Positions 28,096 to 36,604 of a DNA stretch of 38,626 nt are shown here, piece by piece. Numbering within the stretch: position 1 is the stretch's first letter; each line of letters begins with the position of its first letter. The DNA lies in contig JACCXC010000056.1 of the NCBI GenBank assembly GCA_013697275.1, positions 1 through 38,626 on the forward strand, given 5' to 3'. Origin of the DNA: Actinomycetota bacterium. GTDB lineage: Bacteria; Actinomycetota; Thermoleophilia; Gaiellales; Gaiellaceae. The notes under the pieces were generated by a model that was given only the letters and a program-made list of their open reading frames with translations, did not search any database and was not told the origin of the DNA. The position numbers were made by a program, and so were the translations under genes.

Positions 28096-28287
28096 ATGTC
28101 GAAGGTCTGCGCAGTCTGTGGGAAGGCACCGGCGTTCGGGAATAACCGGAGCCACTCCATGGTGGCGACGAAGCGCCGCTTCAACCCCAACCTCCAGCGC
28201 GTCCGCATCCTCGTGAACGGGGTCGCCCGGCGTGCGTACGTCTGCACGCGGTGCCTGAAAGCCGGAAAGGTCCAGAAGGCCCTCTAG
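28096..28287 (+). CDS. rpmB: 50S ribosomal protein L28 (four-Cys, Zn-binding form)
   Basis: [30 protein letters not shown]...[15 protein letters not shown]. Confidence 0.96.
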   Translation: MSKVCAVCGKAPAFGNNRSHSMVATKRRFNPNLQRVRILVNGVARRAYVCTRCLKAGKVQKAL

Positions 28288-29855
28288 CCGCCCGCGCGCT
28301 CGTCGGTGCGGCGCTGGCCTCGCTCGAAGCCGGCCGGGAGCGGATCGACAACTTGAACGTGTACCCGGTTCCGGACGGGGACACGGGGACGAACATGGCC
28401 CTGACCGTGCGGGCGGCTCGTGACGTGCTGGCGGCATCGCAGGCGCCGACCCGGGCGGACGTGGCCCGTGAGATCACTCGAGCCTGCCTGATGGGCGCGC
28501 GCGGGAACTCCGGCGTCATCCTCTCGCAGCTCGTGCGAGGCGCGGCCGAGGCGCTCGCGGAGGCGGGACGGATCGACGCAGCCAGGCTCGCCGAAGCACT
28601 TCGTGCCGGCAGCGACGCGGGCTACGCGGCCGTCCGCGAGCCGCAGGAGGGAACGATCCTCACCGTCGCACGCGAGCTGGCCGAGCGCGCCGAGGCGCTC
28701 GCCCCCGGGGATCCCTCCCTGGGAGACGCTCTTGGCGAGCTCGTCCGTCATGGGGAGGAGGCGCTTGCCCGCACGCCCGAGCAGCTCCCGCTTCTGCGTG
28801 AGGCAGGCGTCGTCGACGCGGGCGGCGCGGGACTCCTCGAGCTGCTTCGCGGAATCGCCGCCCACGTCCGCGGTGAGGCGCTCGCCGAGTCCGCTTCCCC
28901 GGCCGAGCCGCTCCCACTGGACGCGATTCACCAGGAGCTCTCGCGCTTTCGCTACTGCACGAGCTTCTTCGTCGAGGGCCCCGACGCCGATCCCGACCTC
29001 CTGGAGCGGGAGCTCGGGGAGTTCGGCGACTCCGTGCTCGTGGTTGGGGCATCGGGCGCCGTGAAGGCGCACTTCCACACGGACGAGCCTGGACGCGCGC
29101 TCTCACTCGCAACCGCCCTCGGGGTGGTCGAGGAAGTCGACATCAGGAACATGCACGCCCAGGCTGCCGAGCGAACCGAGCGCCTGCTCTCACATGTGAG
29201 CACGGGAGCGGCCGCGGTGATCGCCGTCGTCGCCGGCGAGGGGAACGCGAGACTCTTTCGAAGCCTCGGGGCCTCGAGGATCGTGACCGGCGGCCAGAGC
29301 ATGAACCCACCGACGTCGGAGATCGTCGCGGCGATCGAGGCAGTGCCGGAGCCTGAGGCGATCGTCCTACCGAACAACAAGAACGTCGTCCTCGCGGCCG
29401 AGCAGGCCGCCGCGGCCGCCTCGAAGCCGACCCTAGTCGTCTCGACGCGCTCGATTCAGGCGGGGCTCGCGGCGATGGTCTCGTTCGAGGCATCGCGCCC
29501 AGCGGCCGTCAATGCGACCGCGATGGAGGCTGCCGCCATGCTCGTCCGCTCCGGCGCGGTCACGCGCGCGTCCCGGACGACCGCCCTCGGTGGGCTCGAG
29601 GTCGAGCAGGGCCAGTTCCTCGGTCTCGTGGACGGTGAAGCCGTCGCGGCCGCCTCGACATGCTCGGAGGTGGCCCGAGCAGTCGTGGAGCGCCTACTCG
29701 ACGGCAGGGCGGACGTCCTCACGATCCTGCTCGGCGAGGGGGCCGAGGTGATCGACATGTTGGTGGCGGAGATCGAGGAGGCACACCCGCAGCTCGAGGT
29801 CGAGGTGCACCAGGGTGGCCAGCCGCACTACCCGCTGCTCCTGTCCGCGGAGTAG
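28251..29855 (+). CDS. DAK2/DhaL-domain fatty acid kinase-like protein (FakA/YloV family)
   Basis: [63 protein letters not shown] start overlaps the rpmB 3' end by 37 nt. Confidence 0.92.
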   Translation: MPESRKGPEGPLAARALVGAALASLEAGRERIDNLNVYPVPDGDTGTNMALTVRAARDVLAASQAPTRADVAREITRACLMGARGNSGVILSQLVRGAAEALAEAGRIDAARLAEALRAGSDAGYAAVREPQEGTILTVARELAERAEALAPGDPSLGDALGELVRHGEEALARTPEQLPLLREAGVVDAGGAGLLELLRGIAAHVRGEALAESASPAEPLPLDAIHQELSRFRYCTSFFVEGPDADPDLLERELGEFGDSVLVVGASGAVKAHFHTDEPGRALSLATALGVVEEVDIRNMHAQAAERTERLLSHVSTGAAAVIAVVAGEGNARLFRSLGASRIVTGGQSMNPPTSEIVAAIEAVPEPEAIVLPNNKNVVLAAEQAAAAASKPTLVVSTRSIQAGLAAMVSFEASRPAAVNATAMEAAAMLVRSGAVTRASRTTALGGLEVEQGQFLGLVDGEAVAAASTCSEVARAVVERLLDGRADVLTILLGEGAEVIDMLVAEIEEAHPQLEVEVHQGGQPHYPLLLSAE

Positions 29856-29872
29856 CACCGACCAATCAGGGC

Positions 29873-29916
29873 TTTTCCACATGGCGTCTTTCGCCGATAC
29901 TCCCAGCTGTGGAAAA
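29873..29916. promoter_or_regulatory. Perfect 9-bp inverted repeat TTTTCCACA...TGTGGAAAA at the receiver gene start
   Basis: 29873-29881 and 29908-29916, centres 35 bp apart; each half is one mismatch from the DnaA box TTATCCACA. Confidence 0.4.
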
Positions 29917-30301
29917 CTCGCGGCCGATCTCCGTGCTGCTCGTAGAGGACAACGACGTCTTCCGCGAGGCACTCGAGCTCATGCTCGCGGTCATGCCGGA
30001 CCTCCGGGTCGCGGGCTCGGTCGGGGACGGGGAAACGGCGCTCGAGCTCTGCCGCGAGGACTGCCCGGACGTCGTGCTAATGGACTACCGGCTCCCTGGG
30101 CTGGACGGCGTCGAGGCAACCGCGGCGATCAGCGACGGCTGCGACGCGGCCGTCGTCGTGCTGACGGCGACTGCCGACCGTGGCGAGCTTGAGGCGCTGC
30201 GCGATGCGGGCGCCGTCGCCTGCCTGACCAAGGACAGCGAGCTGAACGAGATCGTCGGCGCGATCCGCGACGCCGCGGCCCGCGGTGCATCTCTCGTCTG
30301 A
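29909..30301 (+). CDS. Stand-alone response regulator receiver domain protein
   Basis: ISVLLVEDNDVFREALELML...CPDVVLMDYRLPGLDGVEA...VVVLTATAD...ACLTKDSELNEIV; about 130 aa, no output domain. Confidence 0.9.
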   Translation: MENSRPISVLLVEDNDVFREALELMLAVMPDLRVAGSVGDGETALELCREDCPDVVLMDYRLPGLDGVEATAAISDGCDAAVVVLTATADRGELEALRDAGAVACLTKDSELNEIVGAIRDAAARGASLV

Positions 30302-31139
30302 GAACACCGCGCTCGTCCTCGACTCGACGGCTGATCTGCCGGATCCGTCTTCGCGCCACCCGAACTGGCGCCTCGTTCCGCTGTACGTCCACTTCGGCGA
30401 CGAGACGTTCCGTGACCACACGGAGCTGACGCCGCTCGACTTCTATGCCCGCCTGCGCGGCGCGGCCGTCTCGCCCAAGACGTCGCAACCGACGCCGGGC
30501 GACTTCGCCGCGGCGTTCGAAGGCCTGACCGGGTACGAGCGGATCTTCTGTGTCCTCATCTCGGGGAAGCTCTCGGGGACGGTCGAAAGCGCGCGCCTGG
30601 CAGCCCGGGATGCCGGCGGGGTGGTCACCGTGATCGACTCGGAGAGCGCCTCGGGTGGCATCGTCGTGCTCGCCGACGCGATCCAGCGGCAGCTCGAGCG
30701 CGGCACGACCGATGAGGAGGTGGACGAGCTCGCCGCGCGGTTTCGCCGGGAGTCGGGCTTGCTCTTCACCGTGGACACGCTGGACTACCTCGTGCGGGGC
30801 GGCCGGATCGGCAAGGCCGCCGGACTGGCGGGCCAGCTCATGAATGTGAAGCCGATCCTCACGATCCGGGGAGAGGTGGAGCCCCTGAAGCGGGTTCGCG
30901 GCCGGTCGAAGGCCCTCGCCGAGTTCGAGCGGCTGTTCGTGGAGGCGACGGACGACACTCCCGATCTTCACGTCGGCGTGGCGCACGCCGACGCTGCCGA
31001 CGAGGCGCGGGCGCTGGTCGAGCGGCTTCGTCGCGCCAGGCCGAGCGCATCGTTCGACTTCGAGGCGGAGCTCGGCCCGGTGATCGGCACCCACGGAGGC
31101 CCGGGCACGCTCGGCCTCTTCTGGTTCCGCGACCCGTAG
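30285..31139 (+). CDS. DegV family (FakB-like fatty-acid-binding) protein
   Basis: TALVLDSTADLPDP...PLYVHFGDETFRDHTELTPLDFYARL...SPKTSQPTPGDFAAAFE...ISGKLSGTVESARLAA...VDSESASGG-like...VDTLDYLVRGGRIGKAAGLAGQLMNVKPIL. Confidence 0.95.
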   Translation: MHLSSENTALVLDSTADLPDPSSRHPNWRLVPLYVHFGDETFRDHTELTPLDFYARLRGAAVSPKTSQPTPGDFAAAFEGLTGYERIFCVLISGKLSGTVESARLAARDAGGVVTVIDSESASGGIVVLADAIQRQLERGTTDEEVDELAARFRRESGLLFTVDTLDYLVRGGRIGKAAGLAGQLMNVKPILTIRGEVEPLKRVRGRSKALAEFERLFVEATDDTPDLHVGVAHADAADEARALVERLRRARPSASFDFEAELGPVIGTHGGPGTLGLFWFRDP

Positions 31140-31149
31140 GCTAGGCGGT

Positions 31150-32091
31150 GTGCCGCCGACCGCCCACTGGGACGACGCCGAGGCCGTCCGGCGTGAGCGT
31201 GGCCACATTGCGGGCTCGTGGCGCGACCTCGGGTCGGCGGCCGGATCGGTGGCAGTGGGCCTCCAGCGGATCGAGGTCGATCCCGGCCGCTGGTCGACGC
31301 CGCTCCACATGGAGGGCGCGGAGGAGGAGATCTTCTTCGTCCTCGGCGGATCGGGGATGTCGCTCCACTGGGACGGCGAATCGACAAGCGCCCACGCGAT
31401 CGGAACGGGCGACTGCATCGTCTACCTGGCGCTCGAGGTCGGGCACACGCTGCGCGCCGGCCCTGAGGGTCTCGACGTGCTCGCCTTTGGCATGCGGACC
31501 TACGCCGACTCCGCGACCTACCTCCCGCGCGCCGGCGTCTCCTGGCTCGGGGCGAGCTGGGTCGTGTCCGGCGGCGAGGAGAACCATCCCTGGACCCGCG
31601 AGGCCGCAGCCGGCGAGCCGGAGGTAGGTGAGCTCCTCGAGCGCCCGCCCACGATCGTGAACGTCGGAGACGTCGAGGTGGAGGAGTTCGCGGGGGAGAC
31701 CGTCGAGGGATCCCACCGTGATCTCGGCCGGGCCGCCGGGTCCCTTCGCACCGGCATCCAGCACTGCACGGCCGCCCCGGGGAAGCTTGCCGCCCCGCCG
31801 CACGTCCATTCGGCCGAGGAGGAGCTCTTCGTCGTCCTCGAGGGGGAGGGCACGCTGGCGCTCGGGGACCGGAAGCACCCGCTTCGTCCCGGAGACGTTG
31901 TCTCGCGTCCCGCCGGGACCCGAGTGCCGCACGCCCTCTGGGCCGGAAAGAGCGCTCTTACCTACCTCGCCTATGGAACCCGCGAGCCCAACGACATCGC
32001 CTACTACCCCCGCTCCGGAAAGATCTCTTTCCGCGGCGTCGGCGTGATCGGGCGGCTGGAGCGCCTCGACTACTGGGACGGCGAGCGGTAG
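31150..32091 (+). CDS. Cupin domain protein (two cupin domains)
   Basis: Two similar cupin modules: PLHMEGAEEEIFFVLGGSG...LHWDGE and PPHVHSAEEELFVVLEGEGTLALGDRKHPLRPGDVVSRPAGT. Confidence 0.9.
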   Translation: MPPTAHWDDAEAVRRERGHIAGSWRDLGSAAGSVAVGLQRIEVDPGRWSTPLHMEGAEEEIFFVLGGSGMSLHWDGESTSAHAIGTGDCIVYLALEVGHTLRAGPEGLDVLAFGMRTYADSATYLPRAGVSWLGASWVVSGGEENHPWTREAAAGEPEVGELLERPPTIVNVGDVEVEEFAGETVEGSHRDLGRAAGSLRTGIQHCTAAPGKLAAPPHVHSAEEELFVVLEGEGTLALGDRKHPLRPGDVVSRPAGTRVPHALWAGKSALTYLAYGTREPNDIAYYPRSGKISFRGVGVIGRLERLDYWDGER

Positions 32092-32137
32092 GGATACCGT
32101 CCGGCCAGGGCCCTAAGGTGATCCTGTCCTGGCCGTT

Positions 32138-34252
32138 ATGACCGCGACCCGCCCGGCTCTGGCCGGCTTTGCTGGCGTGGTCCCGTTCGCCCCGGAGCGG
32201 CCCAGGCGGTTCCAGGCGGAGGTCTCTGTGGAGACGCTCCCAGGCGTCGGCCCAAAGGTGACCGAGCGGCTCGCAGCGCTCGGGATCCGGACGCTCGGCG
32301 ACCTGGCCGAGTACGTCCCGCGGGAGCACCTCGACTGGTCGAAGGCCACCGGCTTCGGGACGCTCCGCGTCGGTGAGGAGGCCACGGTTGCCTGCACGGT
32401 CGAGCGCACACGCGTCCGCCCGACGCGCCGGCGCAACCTGAAGCTTCTCGAGGCCGCGGTCACGGACTCGGCGGGCGACCGGACGACCGCGATCTGGTTC
32501 AACCAGGCCTGGCTCGCGGAGCGCCTGCAGCCGGGGACTCGAGTCCTGATCCACGGCGCGCTCGCTCCCGGCGGGACGTTCAAGGTCGAGCGCCACGAGC
32601 TCGACGGCGAGTCGGCCGGCCTCCACACCGTCGGGCTCGTCCCCGTCTACTCGGCGAGCGAGACCGTCTCGACGGCCCGCCTGCGCGAGCTGACCGAGCT
32701 GGTCCTCCCGCGTGCTCGCTGGGCCCTGGACTCGTTGCCCGCCTGGTTGCGGGCCGACGAAGACCTGCCGCTGCGCGCGGACGCCCTCGCCGCCTGCCAC
32801 CGTCCGCTCGAGCGCGCCGACGTCGAGCGGGCCCGCAAGCGGCTCGCGTTCGAGGAGCTGCTCCTGCTCATGACGGGCCTCGCGCAGCGACGGCGCGAGC
32901 TCGAGGCGGGGGCCGCAGCGCCCGCCCTCGCCGAGCCGGGTGAGCTCCTCGCACGCCTCCGCGCGCTTCTTCCGTTCGACCTGACCCCCGAGCAGGAGGC
33001 TGCCATCCGCGCGATCGACCTCGACCTCGCCGGCACACGCCCGATGCAACGGCTCCTCCAGGGGGACGTCGGCTCGGGGAAGACGGTCGTCGCGCTCTAC
33101 GCCCTCCTGCGCGCCGTCGAGCGCGGTCACCAGGGGGCACTCATGGCGCCAACCGAGACCCTGGCCGAGCAGCACTTCCTTACGGTCGAAGGCCTCACCG
33201 CGAAGCTCGGCGTCCGAGCGGTGCTCCTCACGAGCTCGCTCGCGCCGAAGGCCCACGCCGCGGCCCGCGGGGCCGTGGCCGGCGGCGAGGCAGACCTGGT
33301 CGTCGGGACGCACGCCCTGATCCAGGAACACGTCGGATTCCGCTCCCTCGCCGTCGCGGTCGTCGACGAGCAGCATCGTTTCGGGGTCGAGCAGCGCCGG
33401 GCGCTCGGGGGCAGCGGCGGGGAGGCGCCTCACGTCCTCCACATGACCGCGACCCCGATTCCGCGCACGCTCGCGATGACTGTCTACGGCGATCTCGACG
33501 TGACCGAGATCGCGCGCCCTCCGCGCGACCGCGTCCCGGTCCGCACGGCCTGGGTCGCGCACGAGCGAAGTGGCGAGGCCTACACGCGGCTTCGCAGGCA
33601 CCTGCGGGAGGGCCGCCAGGCGTACGTCGTCTGCCCGCTCGTCTCCGAGAGCGAGACGAGCGAGGCGCGGGCAGCCGAGGTGGAGGCCGAGCGCCTGCGC
33701 CGGGCCGAGCTGAGCGACTTCCGCGTCGGCTGCCTGCACGGGAAGCTTCCGGCGGCTGAGCGGCGCGCCGTCATGGACGCGTTCAAGCGCCGCGAGCTCG
33801 ACGTCCTCGTCGCGACGACAGTGATCGAGGTCGGCGTCGACGTCCCGAACGCGACGATCATGATCGTCCAGGAGGCCGACCGCTTCGGCCTCGCGCAGCT
33901 TCACCAGCTCCGCGGGCGCGTCGGGCGCGGGGCGGAGCAGTCCTACTGCCTGCTCGTTTCCCGGCCGCGAGAAGATCTGACCGAGACCGCGCGGACGCGG
34001 CTCCAGGCGCTGGTCGACTCGACCGATGGGTTCGCGCTCGCGGAGGTCGACCTTCGGCTCCGCGGGGAAGGGGAGCTCCTCGGCACGCGCCAGTCCGGGC
34101 TTCCCGACCTTCGCTTCGCGAGCCTGACTCGCGACCGCGACCTGATCGTCCGGGCGAAGCGGCGCACCGCCGAGCTCGTGGACGAGGAAGGCCCCTTCGC
34201 TGACGCCGTCGCAGCGTTCTTCGCCGATGCGGATCATCGCGGGCTCGCATAA
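32138..34252 (+). CDS. recG: ATP-dependent DNA helicase RecG
   Basis: LPGVGPKVTERLAALGIRTLGDLAEYVPREHLD; LLQGDVGSGKTVVALYALL; VVDEQHRFGVEQR; HMTATPIPRTLAMTVYGDLD; QLHQLRGRVGRGAEQSYC. Confidence 0.96.
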   Translation: MTATRPALAGFAGVVPFAPERPRRFQAEVSVETLPGVGPKVTERLAALGIRTLGDLAEYVPREHLDWSKATGFGTLRVGEEATVACTVERTRVRPTRRRNLKLLEAAVTDSAGDRTTAIWFNQAWLAERLQPGTRVLIHGALAPGGTFKVERHELDGESAGLHTVGLVPVYSASETVSTARLRELTELVLPRARWALDSLPAWLRADEDLPLRADALAACHRPLERADVERARKRLAFEELLLLMTGLAQRRRELEAGAAAPALAEPGELLARLRALLPFDLTPEQEAAIRAIDLDLAGTRPMQRLLQGDVGSGKTVVALYALLRAVERGHQGALMAPTETLAEQHFLTVEGLTAKLGVRAVLLTSSLAPKAHAAARGAVAGGEADLVVGTHALIQEHVGFRSLAVAVVDEQHRFGVEQRRALGGSGGEAPHVLHMTATPIPRTLAMTVYGDLDVTEIARPPRDRVPVRTAWVAHERSGEAYTRLRRHLREGRQAYVVCPLVSESETSEARAAEVEAERLRRAELSDFRVGCLHGKLPAAERRAVMDAFKRRELDVLVATTVIEVGVDVPNATIMIVQEADRFGLAQLHQLRGRVGRGAEQSYCLLVSRPREDLTETARTRLQALVDSTDGFALAEVDLRLRGEGELLGTRQSGLPDLRFASLTRDRDLIVRAKRRTAELVDEEGPFADAVAAFFADADHRGLA

Positions 34253-34766
34253 GGGCGCACGGCTCTTCGCGCCCAAGGGTCTCGACACGCGTCCGACCGG
34301 CGACCGGGCACGCGAGGCCGCCTTCAACCTGATCGGGTCCGTGGTGGACGGCGCCCGCGTCCTCGACCTGTACGCAGGCTCGGGCGCGATGGGCCTCGAG
34401 GCGCTCTCCCGTGGCGCCGAGACCGCCGTCTTCGTCGAGCGGGACCGCGCGGCCGCCGAGGCGATCCTTCGTAACCTCGACAAGCTCGGCTTTGCCGGGG
34501 CGACCGTGCTGCGCGACGACGCGGCGAGGGTTCTTGCGGCGGACGCGGCGTCGGGAAGGCGCTACGATCTCGTGCTGGTCGACCCGCCTTACCGCATGCT
34601 TGCAGGGCTTTTGCCGATGTTGTCCACCCACCTTCCGTCTGTGCTCGAGCCCGGCGGCCTGGCCGCCGTCGAATCGGACGCCCACGAGGAGCCCGAGCTC
34701 CCGCTCCCGAAGCGGACGAGCCGGCGCTACGGCTCTGCGCGAATCACGCTCTTCGAGGCCCCGTGA
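34227..34766 (+). CDS. rsmD: 16S rRNA (guanine-966-N2)-methyltransferase
   Basis: MRIIAGSHKGARLFAPKGLDTRPTGDRAREAAFNLI; LDLYAGSGAMGLEALSRGA; LVDPPYRM. Confidence 0.95.
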   Translation: MRIIAGSHKGARLFAPKGLDTRPTGDRAREAAFNLIGSVVDGARVLDLYAGSGAMGLEALSRGAETAVFVERDRAAAEAILRNLDKLGFAGATVLRDDAARVLAADAASGRRYDLVLVDPPYRMLAGLLPMLSTHLPSVLEPGGLAAVESDAHEEPELPLPKRTSRRYGSARITLFEAP

Positions 34767-35293
34767 GCGCCGGCGAGCCAGTCACCGCGATCTGCCCCGG
34801 GGCCTACGACCCCGTCACGAACGGCCACCTGGACATCATCATCCGGGCCTCCGGGATCTTCGAGCGCGTCGTCGTCGGCGTCGTCCGCGAGCCGCGCCAC
34901 AAGGAGCCGCTCTTCCCGGTCGGGGAGCGCGTTCAGTTCCTCGAGGACGCACTGCGGGAGTACCCGAACATCGAGGTGGACGTCTTCTCCGAGCTCGTGG
35001 TCGAGTTCGCGCGCCGCTGGGGTGCCCGGACACTCGTCAAGGGCCTCCGCGCGATCTCGGACTTCTAGTGGGAGTTCCAGATGCACCACCTGAACCGGAG
35101 GCTCGCGCCGGACGTCGAGACGATGTATCTCATGTCGAGCCCGCAGTACTCGTTTCTCTCCTCGAGCGGGGTGAAGGAGATCGCCTCGTTCGGCGGCTCG
35201 GTGGAGAGCCTGGTCCCGGGCCCTGTGGCAGAGCGCTTCACGCGCCTGTACCCGCGCCCGCAGGAGGGAACGCCGATCAGCCCCCGCGAGTAG
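34763..35293 (+). pseudogene. coaD: Phosphopantetheine adenylyltransferase interrupted by an in-frame TAG at 35066-35068
   Basis: CPGAYDPVTNGHLDIIIRAS...[50 protein letters not shown]...; both halves are in the same frame and align with CoaD across the stop. Confidence 0.9.
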
Positions 35294-35304
35294 ACTCACC
35301 CGCC

Positions 35305-35793
35305 ATGGACGTACTCGTGCTCATCGACAAGCTCGACGACCTCGTGCACAACGCGAAGGCCGTGCCGCTCACCGATCAGGTTCGGATCGACCGCGAGGAG
35401 ATCTACGACATCCTCGATCAGATGCGGGCGACCATCCCCGAGGAGATCAAGCAGGCCCGCTGGATCGTCAAGGAGCGCCAGGAGATGCTGGCCGAGGCCA
35501 AGCGGGAGTCCGACCGCATCCTCGGCGAGGCGCGTGAGCAGGCGGTGCGCGAGGCGTCCCAGACCGAGATCGTCAAGCTGGCCGAGCGCCAGGCCCAGGA
35601 CATCGTCGAGGAAGCCCGCCGCCAGGCCCGCGAGACGCGGCTCGAAATGGAGGACTGGGCCGACTCGATCCTCTCGACGCTCGAGGTGAACCTGGACAAG
35701 TTCCTCGGCGCGGTCCGCCGAGGCCGCGAGCGCCTGAACGAGCGCTCGCAGGAGTCCGTGATGGCGGGCATCACGGACGAGACCGTCACCTAG
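35305..35793 (+). CDS. Coiled-coil protein (DivIVA/ATP synthase subunit b-like helical protein)
   Basis: MDVLVLIDKLDDLVHNAKAVPLTDQVRIDREEIYDILDQMRATIPEEIKQARWIVKERQEMLAEAKRESDRILGEAREQA; long heptad-like helix. Confidence 0.8.
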   Translation: MDVLVLIDKLDDLVHNAKAVPLTDQVRIDREEIYDILDQMRATIPEEIKQARWIVKERQEMLAEAKRESDRILGEAREQAVREASQTEIVKLAERQAQDIVEEARRQARETRLEMEDWADSILSTLEVNLDKFLGAVRRGRERLNERSQESVMAGITDETVT

Positions 35794-35877
35794 GCGCCGA
35801 CACGACCGGCGGTCGGGGAGTTCCCTCGCGGGCAACCCCGAGCTTCGGCTCCGCGACCCAGCGCTACCCTGACCCGC

Positions 35878-36387
35878 ATGAGCACGCTCGACCTTCGTTC
35901 GATCCGGATCCGCTCGGGCGAGCAATGGAGTGACACCCGCGAGGTCGACCTCCAGCCGTTCGAGCTCGGCGGCCAGCGCTACGTCGCCGCGCCCGAGCAC
36001 CCCGAGGCCGATGTGACCATCAGCCGGACGACCTCCGGCTTCCTCTTCGAGCTCGCCCTCGAGGCGCGACTCTTCGGCCCCTGCTTCCGTTGCCTCGCCG
36101 AGACGGGCGTCACGTCGCGGATTCGGGGCCGCGAGTACCAGGCCTCGAGCCAGGCGGAGTCGGACGAGCTCGAGACGCCGTACGTCGTGGACGACAGGCT
36201 CGATCTCTCCGCCTGGGCGCGCGATGCGGTCGCGTTCGCCCTGCCGGACAAGATCCTCTGCCGCGCCGACTGCGCGGGCCTCTGCCCGGTATGCGGGCGC
36301 GACCTGAACCTCGAGCCGCACGAGCACGAGACGGTGGTGGAGGATCCGCGCTGGGACGCCCTCGCGGAGCTCAAGGGACGCCTGTAA
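35878..36387 (+). CDS. YceD/DUF177 family protein
   Basis: LFGPCFRCLAETGVTSRIRGREYQ...ILCRADCAGLCPVCGRDLNLEPHEHE; immediately upstream of rpmF. Confidence 0.93.
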   Translation: MSTLDLRSIRIRSGEQWSDTREVDLQPFELGGQRYVAAPEHPEADVTISRTTSGFLFELALEARLFGPCFRCLAETGVTSRIRGREYQASSQAESDELETPYVVDDRLDLSAWARDAVAFALPDKILCRADCAGLCPVCGRDLNLEPHEHETVVEDPRWDALAELKGRL

Positions 36388-36411
36388 GGATCGGTACACT
36401 GATCCGCCGCG

Positions 36412-36600
36412 ATGGCTGTCCCCAAGCGAAAGACTTCCAAGTCGCGCCGCGACAAGCGGCGCGCGACGCACAAGCTCTCGACCCCTGTCGTCGTCGAGTG
36501 CCCGCAGTGCCACCAGCCCAAGCGGCCGCACCACGTGTGCCCGACCTGCGGGACGTACCGCGGTCGCGAGGTCGAGCCGCTCCGCAGCACCGCGCCGTAG
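36412..36600 (+). CDS. rpmF: 50S ribosomal protein L32
   Basis: [54 protein letters not shown]. Confidence 0.97.
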   Translation: MAVPKRKTSKSRRDKRRATHKLSTPVVVECPQCHQPKRPHHVCPTCGTYRGREVEPLRSTAP

Positions 36601-36604
36601 CGCG

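Noticed and set aside
31958-34483. 841-aa minus-strand ORF opposite recG
   Set aside because: Antisense of a well-conserved recG; no independent coding evidence.
35066-35068. Pyrrolysine or genome-wide TAG recoding as explanation for the coaD amber codon
   Set aside because: TAG is an ordinary stop for several genes in this window, and Glu, not Pyl, is the conserved residue; no pyl genes are visible.
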